Shown: positions 44,085-54,314 of the stretch, in pieces
Numbering within the stretch: the stretch's first letter is position 1
Layout of the letters: every line of letters begins with the position of its first letter
DNA from: Pedobacter mendelii
Lineage (GTDB): Bacteria > Bacteroidota > Bacteroidia > Sphingobacteriales > Sphingobacteriaceae
DNA: 64,000 bases
Assembly (NCBI RefSeq): GCF_014635725.1
Contig: NZ_BMDJ01000005.1
Span: forward strand, 124,001-188,000
Reading direction: 5' to 3'
The notes under the pieces: generated by a model
Databases searched by the model: none
Told to the model about the DNA's origin: nothing
The model's input: only the letters and a program-made list of their open reading frames with translations
Translations under genes and position numbers: made by a program

Positions 44085-44379
44085 CGTTACAAAAATAACA
44101 TAATACAGAAGCTTTTGCTACACGTTTTTATCTAACTTTTTTAATCATTTTAATGTTTTACGCATAAATCTTAAATTTATTAAATCAATAAATTTTAATG
44201 TATTGTTTACAAGTGGTTTCTGGTTGAATGTTAACAACCTCAAACTATGCTCAATTTCTAGTCGATTAAGCATAATTTTTACTAAAATTAATTGTTAATA
44301 ACTCTATTTTTCAGGTGGATAACTTTGTTTATAAAAACTATTACTTTTCTATTGACAGGAATGTTTTTAGACGCTATAT
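44085..44379. other. AT-rich gap upstream of the FUSC gene
   Basis: No gene is supported. One sequence GGTGGATAA near 44315 differs by a base from a DnaA box, but no cluster of boxes exists. The FUSC promoter should lie at the left end, on the minus strand; no clear consensus was seen. Confidence 0.35.
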
Positions 44380-44537
44380 TAGTTTATATCAAATACGGAG
44401 TATTTTGAAAGTCTGAAAAGAAAATTCAAAAGAGAAACAGAATCGAAAGAGGAAGTTTTTCGAATTATCTTCAAAAGAATATGATTGTTTCTTAAATGGG
44501 TTAAACCAAATAAGGATATGAATGTTGAAATTGCAAA

Positions 44538-44739
44538 ATGGAAACATCAGAAAATCAAAAGGCTTTAGCAGACATTGTTGAAAATAGTATTGTTTTAAGG
44601 AACAGGGCTGTCGGAAATAATTTCTAAACGATTTACAGAAGTTGTAAAACCAAGTAGAGACGAAGAATTTCAATTTACAGATTTATTAGATACTTTTTTA
44701 ACAATTACGGTTGTTATTAAGGTTAAAACGGGGAACTGA
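44538..44739 (+). pseudogene. Remnant of an unrecognised gene with frameshift(s)
   Basis: A frame starting at 44538 reads METSENQKALADIVENSIVL and, after one frame change near 44604, continues GLSEIISKRFTEVVKPSRDE, then EFQFTDLLDTFLTITVV to a stop at 44739. An earlier broken stretch from about 44380 reads YFESLKRKFKRETESKEEVF and then also loses frame. The residue pattern looks coding in pieces but not as a whole. It could be the wreck of one longer gene. No family was recognised. Confidence 0.4.
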
Positions 44740-44764
44740 ATCGCAAGAAGAAGAACCCCGTTTT
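44725..44764 (+). terminator. Terminator-like hairpin after the gene remnant
   Basis: AAAACGGGG (44725-44733) pairs with CCCCGTTTT (44756-44764) across a 22-base loop and is followed by further T-rich bases. It overlaps the end of the remnant frame, as if it once terminated that gene. Confidence 0.55.
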
Positions 44765-44819
44765 TGTTTTTTAGATATTCCTCATTCATTTTCATCCCAA
44801 ATTAATTAATCAGAATTAT

Positions 44820-45197
44820 ATGGATGAAAATCAAATTTCTTACCTTGTAAGGGTATGCATTTACAGCGTCTACAAGGCACTTGGACCAGGTCTTTTAGAA
44901 TCAGCATACCACGCTGTTTTATTGCATGTGCTTAGAGAGGAAGTTTTAGAGGTTCAATCAGAAGTATTCTTACCAGTAATTTATAATGGGATTATTTTTG
45001 ATGCTGGCTACAGAATAGATTTACTGATAGAGAATTTAGTACTGATTGAAATAAAATCTGTAGAGAATCTTTTGCCTGTTCATCACAAACAGGTGCTTAC
45101 ATATCTAAAATTATCAAATTTAAAATTGGGTTTGTTAGTCAATTTTAATTCTTCAGATATTTCGACAGCAATTGTGCGAAAAGTAAATGGTTTATAA
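44820..45197 (+). CDS. GxxExxY family protein, second copy
   Basis: This 125-residue protein has the signature GLLESAY at 24-30, exactly the position seen in the 13611 gene. It then has SEVFLPVIYNGIIFDAGYRIDLLIENLVLIEIKSVE and KQVLTYLKLSNLKLGLLVNF. The D-x-L...E-x-K arrangement suggests a PD-(D/E)XK-like core, without known activity. The two copies are clearly different in sequence, so they are not a recent duplication. It sits just upstream of a 103-bp tandem repeat, as the first copy sits beside an 87-bp one. Confidence 0.85.
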   Translation: MDENQISYLVRVCIYSVYKALGPGLLESAYHAVLLHVLREEVLEVQSEVFLPVIYNGIIFDAGYRIDLLIENLVLIEIKSVENLLPVHHKQVLTYLKLSNLKLGLLVNFNSSDISTAIVRKVNGL

Positions 45198-45274
45198 TTG
45201 CTTCAGCATTTGAAGTTTTTGGGTTTTCACTGATTCGATTAATTTTTCATAAATGATATAGTAGAGATTCTTAA

Positions 45275-45560
45275 TTCTGCGTAAATCTGCGAGTTCAGCG
45301 GGAAATTTTTCATTTGCAATTCTAATATGTTCTCCCGAAGATTACGCTAATCTTCACAGAAAAATCGAAAATTAAATTTCTGCATAAGTCTGTGAGTTCA
45401 GCTGGAGATTTTTCAATTGCAATTCCAATATGTTCTCCCGCAGATTACGCTGATCTTCGCAGAAAAATTTCAAGCTGAATTTCTGCGTAAGTCTGTGAGT
45501 TCAGCGGGAGGTTTTTCATTTGCAATTCCAATATACTCTCCCGCAGATTACGCAGAAAAC
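45275..45560. repeat. Tandem repeat, 103-bp unit, nearly three copies
   Basis: Units start at 45275, 45378 and 45481 with TTCTGCGTAA or a close variant. Each holds GTTCAGC, a TTTTTCA-TTGCAATTC stretch and CTCCCGCAGATTACGC; in the first two this is followed by a partly complementary ATCTTCGCAGAAAAAT. Each full unit can form an imperfect hairpin. The 428 bases between the GxxExxY gene and phoH contain nothing else. Confidence 0.9.
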
Positions 45561-45625
45561 TTCTGTATCCATTGCGAGAAAATTTTTTAGCTGGTGATTT
45601 ACTAAAGAAATCCTAAATTTACAGA

Positions 45626-46978
45626 ATGGCTAAAAAAGTTAAATCGGTCTCCAATTCATCAAAAAAAATTTTCGTTTTAGATACTTCCGTAATACTTTAC
45701 GATCATGATGCGATAAATAACTTTCACGAACATGATGTAGCCATCCCAATTCAGGTTTTAGAAGAATTGGATAATTTCAAGAGTGGGAACGATACACGGA
45801 ATTTTGAAGCCAGAAGTTTTATCCGACTAATAGACCAGGTTTCAAAACAAAAACTAATTAGCGATTGGGTATCCCTTAAAGCACCAAATTCGGGTAAGTT
45901 TAAGGTTGTTTTAAACGAAAAGCCTTTAAAAACCGATGCCGAAGAAATTTATGGAAAAGGAAAAACTGACCATAAAATTTTAAATGCTGCATTAAGTTTA
46001 AAAGAAGAAAATGCTGATAATAAGGTAGTTCTGGTATCAAAAGATATTTGTCTGCGTTTAAAAGCAAAAGCACTTAATTTAAATGCAGAAGATTATGAAA
46101 CCGGTAAAATTAAAAATGTTGATGAGCTTTATGCAGGTAAAACGGAATTGTTAAACTTTTCTGAAACCGCAATTGATGAATTGAAAATGAATCGAATTCT
46201 AGATTCGAATGATATAGAACTGCCTCCAAGAACAGCAAATCATTTTTACATTCTTAAAAATAAGCGCAAATCAGTTAATGTATTTTATAATCATGTTCAA
46301 AAAACCGTTTCTTCAGTTTCATCTGAGCCAATATTTAAAATAAAGCCTAAAAATCCTGAACAAGCTTTTGCTATTCATGCTTTACTAAATCCAGATATTA
46401 AATTAGTAAGTATTCAAGGGAATGCTGGAACAGGTAAAACGCTTTTAGCATTAGCCAGTGCATTAGAGCAGCGGAGAGATTTTAGACAAATTTACATCAC
46501 CCGACCGATTGTTTCTTTAAGCAATAAGGATATTGGCTTTTTACCAGGCGATGCTAAATCAAAAACAGATCCCTTTATGGCGCCCATTTGGGATAACCTT
46601 CGTTTTATTAAAGAACAATTTATTGGCGACGATAAGATGTCTGCAAAGATTGATGAATTAATAACAACAGAAAAAATCGCAATTGCACCGTTAGCTTTTA
46701 TAAGAGGCAGAACTTTAACTAAGATTTTTTTTATTATTGACGAAGCACAAAATTTAACCCCTCATGAGGTGAAAACAATTATATCCAGAGCAGGGGAGCA
46801 TACTAAAATTGTTTTCACAGGAGATATTTATCAAATTGATACACCTTACTTGGATTCGGAAAGTAATGGCCTATCATATCTAATTGAAAATGCAAAAAAT
46901 CATCCACTTTATGCACATATAACTTTGCATAAAGGAGAACGGAGTGAGCTGGCTAATTTGGCTAATGAGTTGCTTTAA
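45626..46978 (+). CDS. phoH: PIN-domain PhoH family ATPase (YlaK-like)
   Basis: The 450-residue protein joins an N-terminal PIN ribonuclease-like domain (KIFVLDTSVILYDHDAI, with later acidic residues) to a PhoH ATPase. Walker A GNAGTGKTLLAL starts near residue 264 and Walker B FFIIDEAQNLTP follows. PhoH2-type proteins are thought to unwind and cut RNA. The final residues read HKGERSELANLANELL. Its stop overlaps that of the convergent transporter gene by four bases. The tandem repeat lies just upstream. Confidence 0.93.
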   Translation: MAKKVKSVSNSSKKIFVLDTSVILYDHDAINNFHEHDVAIPIQVLEELDNFKSGNDTRNFEARSFIRLIDQVSKQKLISDWVSLKAPNSGKFKVVLNEKPLKTDAEEIYGKGKTDHKILNAALSLKEENADNKVVLVSKDICLRLKAKALNLNAEDYETGKIKNVDELYAGKTELLNFSETAIDELKMNRILDSNDIELPPRTANHFYILKNKRKSVNVFYNHVQKTVSSVSSEPIFKIKPKNPEQAFAIHALLNPDIKLVSIQGNAGTGKTLLALASALEQRRDFRQIYITRPIVSLSNKDIGFLPGDAKSKTDPFMAPIWDNLRFIKEQFIGDDKMSAKIDELITTEKIAIAPLAFIRGRTLTKIFFIIDEAQNLTPHEVKTIISRAGEHTKIVFTGDIYQIDTPYLDSESNGLSYLIENAKNHPLYAHITLHKGERSELANLANELL

Positions 46979-48186
46979 TGATACTTTCTTAAGGCTCTAA
47001 TCGCAATAAACAATCCAATCAATGTTAAAAATGCACTCAAAATAAATGGTGCTCCGGGAAAATAAATTGGTGTGCCATCCTGTATAAAATATACAAAAAT
47101 GTGACTCGCTAAAAAAGGACCAATAATAGCAGCTAAACTCTGTAAACTTGTGGTAATCCCCTGGATTTCTCCTTGTGCATTTTCTGGAACCTGATTAGAA
47201 ATAATACTTTGCATTGCCGGTCCGCCGATACCAGCTAAACAATATGGAATTATAAATAGCATCATCATTAATCCATTTGCAGCAAAGGCGAAACAAAAAA
47301 AGCCGATAATATATAAAATCAGTCCAAAATAAATTGCCTTTCTATTTCCAATTTTTGGGATAATTACCCTTATTAATCCTCCTTGAACTATTGCAACTAA
47401 TAAACCGACAACACCTAAAGAATATCCAATCATTGTCGAATCCCATTGAAACTTTTCGATAACATAATAAGACCAATTTGATTGAACTGAGTGGCTGGCT
47501 ACATAAAGTAATAGGAGCGTAGCAAGTAAGCCTAATATTGCAGGGTACTTTGATGCATTAATAAACGAACCAATCGGATTAGCTCTTTTCCATGAAAATT
47601 TTCTCCGGTTGACTTGCAACAAAGATTCTGGAAGAATAAAATAGCCATAAAGCCAGTTTATTAATGCTAAACCTGCTGATATCATAAAAGGAACCCTTAA
47701 TCCAAATGTACTGAATAAACCACCTATAACCGGGCCCAAAATAAAACCAACCCCGAAAGCTGCACCAACTAAGCCAAAGTTTTGAGCTTTCTTTTCAGGT
47801 TCCGAAATATCGGCAATGTAAGCCATTGCCGTTGTAAAACTTGCGCCAGTTACACCAGCAATTATTCTTCCTATAAATAACCAAAAAATTGATGGTGCAA
47901 ACGACAGGAAAATATAATCTATCCCTAAACCAAATAATGAGAACAATAAAATTGGTCTTCTGCCATATTGGTCACTAAGGCCACCCATAATTGGTGAGAA
48001 TATAAATTGCGCCAAAGCGAATGCTACCATTAAATAGCCTCCATAATCTGCAGCAACACTAACACTACCGCCTGTAAATTCTTGTATTAGCTTGGGTAAA
48101 ACAGGTATTATAATTCCAAAACCTGTAAAATCTATCAGGAGAGTTATCATGATAAATATCATTGCTGATTTTTTTTGTTCGGCCAT
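46975..48186 (-). CDS. TetA-like MFS exporter
   Basis: The 403-residue protein has about twelve membrane helices. The first helices carry LIDFTGFGIIIPVLP and the loop motif GGLSDQYGRRPILLFSLFG, and GVTGASFTTAMAYIADI is typical of the TCR/Tet subfamily. It should export a drug-like compound by proton antiport, but tetracycline resistance cannot be assumed from homology. It diverges from gyrA. On its strand a TACTTTTG element lies about 23 bases before the start. Confidence 0.88.
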   Translation of the reverse strand: MAEQKKSAMIFIMITLLIDFTGFGIIIPVLPKLIQEFTGGSVSVAADYGGYLMVAFALAQFIFSPIMGGLSDQYGRRPILLFSLFGLGIDYIFLSFAPSIFWLFIGRIIAGVTGASFTTAMAYIADISEPEKKAQNFGLVGAAFGVGFILGPVIGGLFSTFGLRVPFMISAGLALINWLYGYFILPESLLQVNRRKFSWKRANPIGSFINASKYPAILGLLATLLLLYVASHSVQSNWSYYVIEKFQWDSTMIGYSLGVVGLLVAIVQGGLIRVIIPKIGNRKAIYFGLILYIIGFFCFAFAANGLMMMLFIIPYCLAGIGGPAMQSIISNQVPENAQGEIQGITTSLQSLAAIIGPFLASHIFVYFIQDGTPIYFPGAPFILSAFLTLIGLFIAIRALRKYH

Positions 48187-48391
48187 TGCTAAATTGATTG
48201 ATACACAAAAGTATCAGAAACAATATTAAATTAAGATTTTATTTAAATCACTTAGAATAAGAATTGGTAAATAATCAAGATTATGAATGGTTTAAAATCA
48301 TTTAAACATCACTGTAAGAACGTATAAAAAAGCAGCTATCTCAAAACCTACCTCAATAGTCAAAACTTTTCCACAATGCCTTAATTCGGCA

Positions 48392-48399
48392 TAATTTTG
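48392..48399 (+). promoter_or_regulatory. Candidate -7 element of gyrA
   Basis: TAATTTTG fits the TAnnTTTG consensus and would start a transcript near 48406, leaving a leader of about 58 bases before gyrA. The -33 element is weak. The MFS gene diverges from the same 277-base gap. Confidence 0.4.
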
Positions 48400-48463
48400 C
48401 TAAATTCGCAAGGTTATAATAATACCTTTTTTAATATCGTTTTAATAGCGAGAATAATAATTT

Positions 48464-51058
48464 ATGGCAGAAGATTTAGAAAATCAGCAAAACGACAAAA
48501 TCATTCAAATAAATATTGAAGAGCAGATGAAATCGGCCTACATTGACTATTCAATGTCGGTAATTGTATCAAGGGCGTTGCCCGATGTACGCGATGGATT
48601 GAAACCGGTACACCGCCGCGTTTTATATGGCATGCTCGATTTAGGTGTAACAAGCAATAAACCACATAAAAAATCTGCCCGTATTGTGGGTGAGGTTTTA
48701 GGTAAATACCATCCCCACGGTGATGCGTCGGTATATTTTACAATGGTTCGTATGGCTCAGGATTGGAGTTTGCGTTACCCTATGGTAGATGGGCAAGGAA
48801 ACTTTGGTCACATTGATGGTGATTCGCCTGCCGCAATGCGTTACACGGAGGCACGTTTCGCTAAAATTGCGGAGGAAATGCTTGCCGATATCAATAAAGA
48901 TACTGTAGATTTTCAGTTAAACTTTGATGATACCTTACAGGAACCAACTGTTTTACCAGCAAAAATCCCTAACCTTTTGGTTAATGGTTCATCGGGTATT
49001 GCGGTAGGTATGGCTACGAATATGGCACCACATAACTTAACAGAAGTTATAGATGGTGTTGTAAGTTATATCGATAACAGAGACATCACGATTGAGGAAT
49101 TAATGAAGTTTGTAAAAGCTCCTGATTTTCCAACAGGCGGCATTATATATGGCTATACTGGTGTAAAAGAAGCATTTGAAACAGGTCGTGGCCGTATTGT
49201 TATGCGTGCTAAAGCCGAAATTGAAAATATTAAGGATCGCGAAGTAATTATTGTTACCGAAATTCCTTACCAGGTAAACAAAGCTAATATGGTTGAGCGT
49301 ACTGCTGAACTTGTTAACGAGAAAAAATTAGAAGGTATTTCAAACATTCGTGATGAATCAAATAAAGATGGTATCCGAATCGTATATGAAATAAAACGAG
49401 ATGCAAATGCATCAATCGTTTTAAATAACTTATATAAGTATACCGCTTTACAAACTTCCTTCAGTGTAAATAATATTGCATTGGTAAAAGGTCGTCCGCA
49501 AATGCTAAATCTTAAAGATTTAATTGTGCATTTTGTAGATCATCGCCATGATGTAATTGTTCGCCGTACTAAATACGAATTAGCAGAGGCTGAAAAACGT
49601 GCGCACATTTTAGAAGGTTACCTAATCGCTCTAGATCATTTAGATGAAGTAATTAAATTAATTCGTGCATCGGAAACACCTGATGAAGCCCGTATTGGAT
49701 TAATGGAACAGTTTGGCTTGAGCGATATTCAGGCTCGTGCGATTCTAGATATGACTTTGCGCCGTTTAACTGGACTGGAAAGAGATAAAATTAAAGATGA
49801 ATATGCTGAATTAATGAAAACTATTGAGCATTTGAAATCTATTTTAGCTGACGAAGGTTTGCGTATGCAGATTATTAAAGATGAATTGGCAGATATACGC
49901 CAGAAATTTGGTGATGAACGTAGAACAACTATCGTTCACTCGGCCGAAGATATGAGTATGGAAGATTTCATCGATGATGAAGAAGTTGTAATTACCATTT
50001 CTCACGAAGGATATGTAAAACGTACCCCAGCAACCGAATTTAGAGCGCAGGGTAGAGGTGGTAAAGGATCAAAAGGTAGTAACTCAAGAAATGAAGATTT
50101 TATTGAGCACATGCTAATCGCTACCAATCATAATTATATGCTTTTCTTTACTGAGGCTGGCAGATGTTTTTGGTTAAGGGTTTACGAAATTCCTGAAGGC
50201 TCTAGAACAAGTAAAGGAAGGGCAATCCAAAATATAATTAATATTCCTAAAGAAGAAAAAATTAAGGCTTATATCAAAGTCAAAAACCTTAAGGATCAGG
50301 AATATTTAGAGAATAACTTTATTATTATGTGTACCAAAAAAGGCACCATAAAGAAAACTTCTCTGGAAGCTTACTCTCGTCCACGTGTAAATGGTATAAA
50401 TGCAATCAACATTAATGAAGGCGATGTACTGTTAGAGGCTTGTTTAACCAATGGTGAAAGTGAAATTGTAATGGCTTTACGCTCAGGAAGAGCAATTCGC
50501 TTTAACGAAAAAACTGTTCGTCCGATGGGAAGAACTGCTACAGGAGTACGCGGTGTTAGGCTTGCACACGACCAAGATGAGGTTGTTGGTATGATTGCGA
50601 TAAACAATCCTGAGGTTACGGTGTTAGTAGTATCAGAAAAAGGATATGGAAAACGTACCGATATAGAAGATTATCGTGTAACAAACCGTGGTGGTAAGGG
50701 TGTAAAAACAATTAATGTAACTGAAAAAACCGGGCAATTAGTTTCAATTAAAGACGTTACTGATAGCGAAGATTTAATGATTATTAATCGTTCAGGAATT
50801 GTAATAAGAATTCCTGTATCAGCATTAAGGGTAATGGGACGTGCAACGCAAGGTGTTCGTTTAATTTCTCTTAAAGGCGATGATGAAATTGCATCGGTTA
50901 CCAAAATTGATCATGAAGAAGATGAAGAAGAAACAGTAGATTTAGCAGATGTATTAGTGGTAGATGGAGAAGAAATAGAAGCAGATACCACTTCAGAAGC
51001 TGATGATACTGAAGAAGAAAGCAACTCAGAAGATACTAAAGAAGAAGACGAAAATTAA
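48464..51058 (+). CDS. gyrA: DNA gyrase subunit A
   Basis: GyrA cuts and rejoins DNA for negative supercoiling. The 864-residue protein has the catalytic [10 protein letters not shown] (Tyr127) and a C-terminal pinwheel domain with a GyrA-box-like QGRGGKG, which favours gyrase over topoisomerase IV. It ends in a long acidic tail. In the quinolone region, the residues equivalent to E. coli Ser83 and Asp87 are Ala88 and Phe92 ([10 protein letters not shown]). The gene is followed after about 30 bases by TPR genes in the same direction. Confidence 0.95.
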   Translation: MAEDLENQQNDKIIQINIEEQMKSAYIDYSMSVIVSRALPDVRDGLKPVHRRVLYGMLDLGVTSNKPHKKSARIVGEVLGKYHPHGDASVYFTMVRMAQDWSLRYPMVDGQGNFGHIDGDSPAAMRYTEARFAKIAEEMLADINKDTVDFQLNFDDTLQEPTVLPAKIPNLLVNGSSGIAVGMATNMAPHNLTEVIDGVVSYIDNRDITIEELMKFVKAPDFPTGGIIYGYTGVKEAFETGRGRIVMRAKAEIENIKDREVIIVTEIPYQVNKANMVERTAELVNEKKLEGISNIRDESNKDGIRIVYEIKRDANASIVLNNLYKYTALQTSFSVNNIALVKGRPQMLNLKDLIVHFVDHRHDVIVRRTKYELAEAEKRAHILEGYLIALDHLDEVIKLIRASETPDEARIGLMEQFGLSDIQARAILDMTLRRLTGLERDKIKDEYAELMKTIEHLKSILADEGLRMQIIKDELADIRQKFGDERRTTIVHSAEDMSMEDFIDDEEVVITISHEGYVKRTPATEFRAQGRGGKGSKGSNSRNEDFIEHMLIATNHNYMLFFTEAGRCFWLRVYEIPEGSRTSKGRAIQNIINIPKEEKIKAYIKVKNLKDQEYLENNFIIMCTKKGTIKKTSLEAYSRPRVNGINAININEGDVLLEACLTNGESEIVMALRSGRAIRFNEKTVRPMGRTATGVRGVRLAHDQDEVVGMIAINNPEVTVLVVSEKGYGKRTDIEDYRVTNRGGKGVKTINVTEKTGQLVSIKDVTDSEDLMIINRSGIVIRIPVSALRVMGRATQGVRLISLKGDDEIASVTKIDHEEDEEETVDLADVLVVDGEEIEADTTSEADDTEEESNSEDTKEEDEN

Positions 51059-51088
51059 TCCAATAATTAAGAATAGAATAATAATTTT

Positions 51089-52177
51089 ATGAAAAGAGTA
51101 GTTCTAAGTATAATTTTAGCAGGTGTAGTAACCTTTGCATTTGCTCAGAAAGGTGAAGTTACAGAGGCAAAAAAAGCCTGGGGAATATTTCAGATTACGG
51201 GGCAAAGTGCTTCAATTCCATTAGCAAAAAAATTGGAAACAATTTCTGCTGGTTTAGCACACACCGACAAGGCAATTGCTGATGAAAAATCGAAAATAAT
51301 GCCTGAAGCATGGTCTTACCGTGCATTATTTGCTTCATCAGCTGCATTGATTGATACCACAAATGCACAAAATTCTGATGCAAATCTAAAAATCGCAACT
51401 GATGCTGTTGCCCAAGCGAAAACATTAGATACAAAAGGTGCAGAAAAAGAAAATATCACTTTAGCCGAAACCAACATTTCCAATGCAGTTAGAAATGCAG
51501 GTGTTATGGCTTACAATAAAAAAGATTATAAAACTGCCTATAGTAAGTTTGTGCAGGCAACTGTAATCAATCCTTCAGATACTGCAATGTATTTAAATGC
51601 TGGAATTTCGGCAAGAAACCTTGATGATTATCCTAATACAATAACACAATTTAAAAAGGTAATTTCGCTAAATTCTCCTCAATCTAAAGAATTGTATTCA
51701 GAATTAATCAATATCGTTTTAAGTAAACAAAAAGATACTGTGGCAGGTTTAGCATTGATAAAAGAAGCTTCAACAAAATTTCCTGATGAACCAAATTTTA
51801 TCAAAACTGAAACACAAATTTATATTGATAAAGGAGATGCCGCAAAATCAGAGCAAATGTTAACTTCGTTAGCTGCTAAAGAGCCAAATAATGCTGCTTA
51901 CCAAGTTTTATTAGGGAATATTTATTTCTCGCAAGCACTTAAATTGCAAGCAGACCGTAATAAAATAGATGCTAAAAAAGTTAAAGAATTTAATGAAGTT
52001 ACAACAAAGATGAATGCTTTATTAGATAAATCAGTCCCATTTTATAAAAAAGCACTTGATGTTGATGCAAAAAATGCTGGTGCCTTAGAAACACTGAAAA
52101 CCATCTATGCATTTAGAAATGATACAAAAAATTATGATGAAATAAAGAAACGTTTAGATGCTTTACCTAAACAATAG
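51089..52177 (+). CDS. Exported TPR-repeat protein
   Basis: The 362-residue protein has a signal peptide ending AFAQKG and tetratricopeptide repeats, for example GVMAYNKKDYKTAYSKFVQA, then NAGISARNLDDYPNTITQFKKV and LGNIYFSQALKLQ. It probably acts as a periplasmic scaffold. A paralogue with the same N-terminal pattern follows downstream. It lies 30 bases after gyrA and may share its transcript, but a functional link is not evident. A terminator follows its stop. Confidence 0.85.
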   Translation: MKRVVLSIILAGVVTFAFAQKGEVTEAKKAWGIFQITGQSASIPLAKKLETISAGLAHTDKAIADEKSKIMPEAWSYRALFASSAALIDTTNAQNSDANLKIATDAVAQAKTLDTKGAEKENITLAETNISNAVRNAGVMAYNKKDYKTAYSKFVQATVINPSDTAMYLNAGISARNLDDYPNTITQFKKVISLNSPQSKELYSELINIVLSKQKDTVAGLALIKEASTKFPDEPNFIKTETQIYIDKGDAAKSEQMLTSLAAKEPNNAAYQVLLGNIYFSQALKLQADRNKIDAKKVKEFNEVTTKMNALLDKSVPFYKKALDVDAKNAGALETLKTIYAFRNDTKNYDEIKKRLDALPKQ

Positions 52178-52191
52178 TAATCGTTAAATTT

Positions 52192-52228
52192 AAAAAAAGA
52201 GCTCTGAAATTTCGGGGCTCTTTTTTTT
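52192..52228 (+). terminator. Intrinsic terminator between the two TPR genes
   Basis: AAAAAAAGAGC (52192-52202) pairs with GCTCTTTTTTT (52217-52227) across a 14-base loop, followed by more T. This separates the gyrA - TPR transcript from the second TPR gene. Confidence 0.85.
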
Positions 52229-52263
52229 ATGTTATTTTTACAACAACAACATTTTAATATATC

Positions 52264-53409
52264 ATGCAAAATTATTCAAGAATACTAATTTTTTTATTGA
52301 TTATACTTTCTTACAAAGGATTTGCTCAGAAAAGTCAGATGTTAATTGCACGTAATGCAGTGGGGAAATTACAGGCATCATTTGCAGGTAAGGAAGATCC
52401 TAAAAAGCAGTTAGGGATTATAACAGAAGGTTTAAAATCAATAGAATCTGCAGAAAAGGATAATAAAACTAAAAACTGGACAGAAACCTGGGCCATAAAA
52501 TCTTACCTAACTTCTTATGCTGCTATAATAGAAACAGATGAATCTTCTTCTTTTAAATATTTCGATACATCAGAAGTAGCCATAAAAAAAGCTAAGAGTT
52601 TGGATAAATATGAAGACCCATCGGGTCTAATTAAAGCATCAGAACATAACATTTTGATTAAGAAACAGGAGAGAGGTAGTCTATCTTATTTTAACAACAA
52701 TTTTAAAGAGGCTTTAGATGATTTAAGAGAAGCTAGCGATAACTTTCCAGGCGATTCTACCTTAGCTTTAAATACTGCAATTTGTGCTCAAAATGTTCAG
52801 TTGTATGATGAATCTTTAAAATATTTTAAAAGAGCAAAAGAAGATAGTATTAAAAATCCTGCTGTATACCAGAAAATGGCTCAGTTGTACGTAGCAAAAT
52901 CAGATAATCAAAATGCAATTAAAATTCTAGAGGATGGGCTGGCATTTAATCCTTATAATCGTTATCTAACAAATGATTATATTAATTTATTATTAGATAC
53001 TGAAAACTATACCAGAGCACAAAGTTTAATTGAAAATAACCTAAATGTCGAAAAAAGCAATAAACTTTTGTTTTTTCTTTATGGGTATCTGCAACAAATT
53101 GAAGGAAACAATCCAACCGCAATATTAGCTTATAACAAAGCTTTAGCAACTGATCAAAATTACTTTGATGCTTTATATCAGTTAGGATTAGCTTATCTGA
53201 ATACAGCAAATGATGCTTATAAAAATACGGATACTGAGAAAAAAAATCAATATGATTCATTGATTAATAGAGCTCAGTTTGCATTACTTCGTGCTAATGA
53301 AATTAATCCTAATGATAAGCAAACTGTTCAGTTACTAATAGAAATTTACACTCGTAAAAATGCACAAGATAAAGTGCAGGATTTGAAACGAAAATTACAA
53401 GAACTATAA
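52264..53409 (+). CDS. Exported TPR-repeat protein, paralogue of the preceding gene
   Basis: The 381-residue protein starts with a signal peptide (FLLIILSYKGFAQKS). Its first domain is like that of the preceding protein: KNWTETWAIKSYLTSYAAII resembles MPEAWSYRALFASSAALI. TPR units follow, such as YFNNNFKEALDDLREASDNF and YQKMAQLYVAKSDNQNAIKIL. The pair probably arose by gene duplication. Partner and role are unknown. The roughly 205 bases after the gene show no feature besides AT richness. Confidence 0.82.
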   Translation: MQNYSRILIFLLIILSYKGFAQKSQMLIARNAVGKLQASFAGKEDPKKQLGIITEGLKSIESAEKDNKTKNWTETWAIKSYLTSYAAIIETDESSSFKYFDTSEVAIKKAKSLDKYEDPSGLIKASEHNILIKKQERGSLSYFNNNFKEALDDLREASDNFPGDSTLALNTAICAQNVQLYDESLKYFKRAKEDSIKNPAVYQKMAQLYVAKSDNQNAIKILEDGLAFNPYNRYLTNDYINLLLDTENYTRAQSLIENNLNVEKSNKLLFFLYGYLQQIEGNNPTAILAYNKALATDQNYFDALYQLGLAYLNTANDAYKNTDTEKKNQYDSLINRAQFALLRANEINPNDKQTVQLLIEIYTRKNAQDKVQDLKRKLQEL

Positions 53410-53615
53410 TTACGTTGTGGAATTTAAGAGATATTTTAAGCATTAATAAATACAACTTAACATAATATTAATTATAAGACAAATATAAATGAATTATTTG
53501 GATTGGATTGAACGTATATAAACAACAGAAAACTTTAGAAATCTACTAATCTATTTTTCAAATTTCCATTATAAAAAATTAGAATCTATTTGCCCATTTC
53601 TTTTGTTATAAGTAG

Positions 53616-54314
53616 ATGTATGATAACTTTTCATTAGAAGATGCTACAGCATTACAAATAAAACTAGCAAAGCATTTAAAACTTCAAAATCTTCAAAATA
53701 TTTTTACAATCGCTGGTGCCGACATTTCATTCAATAAAAATAGTACCACGATGTACGCCGGGATTGTAATATTGAGTTACCCTCAAATGATTTTGAAAGC
53801 ATTTGCGTTAGAAAATTATGAAACATCATTTCCATACGAATCAGGTTTTTTAGGCTTTAGAGAGGTTCCTGCGCTATTAAAAGTTTGGGAATTAATAGCA
53901 ATTAAACCGGATGTTGTAGTGCTTGATGGAAACGGAATTCTGCATCCTCGCCGTATGGGTGTTGCTTCACATTTTGGGATTATGGCAAATCAACCCACAA
54001 TTGGATGTGCCAAAAGCATTTTACATGGCGATAATCATTTACCTGGAAAATCTAAATATAGTTTTGAAGAAATTAAAAGCTATGGAGAAACTTTGGGTTA
54101 TGCATTAAGAACTAAGGATAATAATAAACCAGTTTATATATCAGCAGGGCAATTAATTACTTCCGAGCAAGCATTAGCGGTTATGAAAAAATGTATCGGA
54201 AACTATAGAATACCTGAACCAACCAGAATGGCCCACGAAATTGTGAACGATTTTAGAACTGGCAATTTAAAGGCAGGTTTTCATTTGGTAGAACAGCCCT
54301 TAACTTTATTTTAA
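53616..54314 (+). CDS. nfi: Endonuclease V (deaminated-base repair)
   Basis: Endonuclease V nicks DNA one base 3' of deoxyinosine. The 232-residue protein has the catalytic Asp36 (IAGADISFN), Tyr74 wedge context (FPYESGFLGFRE), Glu83 in FRE, and Asp104 in VVVLDGNGILHPRRMG, which together form the metal site. Its length is normal. Its stop overlaps that of the convergent hemF gene by four bases. No partner repair genes are nearby. Confidence 0.93.
   Translation: MYDNFSLEDATALQIKLAKHLKLQNLQNIFTIAGADISFNKNSTTMYAGIVILSYPQMILKAFALENYETSFPYESGFLGFREVPALLKVWELIAIKPDVVVLDGNGILHPRRMGVASHFGIMANQPTIGCAKSILHGDNHLPGKSKYSFEEIKSYGETLGYALRTKDNNKPVYISAGQLITSEQALAVMKKCIGNYRIPEPTRMAHEIVNDFRTGNLKAGFHLVEQPLTLF

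Noticed and set aside
44085..44379. Possible replication origin (AT-rich, one DnaA-box-like GGTGGATAA, gyrA 4 kb away)
   Set aside because: Only a single near-match to a DnaA box and no dnaA, dnaN or parAB genes nearby; AT richness is general here.
45275..45560. CRISPR-like array
   Set aside because: The units are contiguous 103-bp tandem copies with no variable spacers and no cas genes.
46975..48186. Tetracycline resistance gene
   Set aside because: Only general TetA-like features are visible; drug specificity cannot be inferred and the gene looks chromosomal and native.
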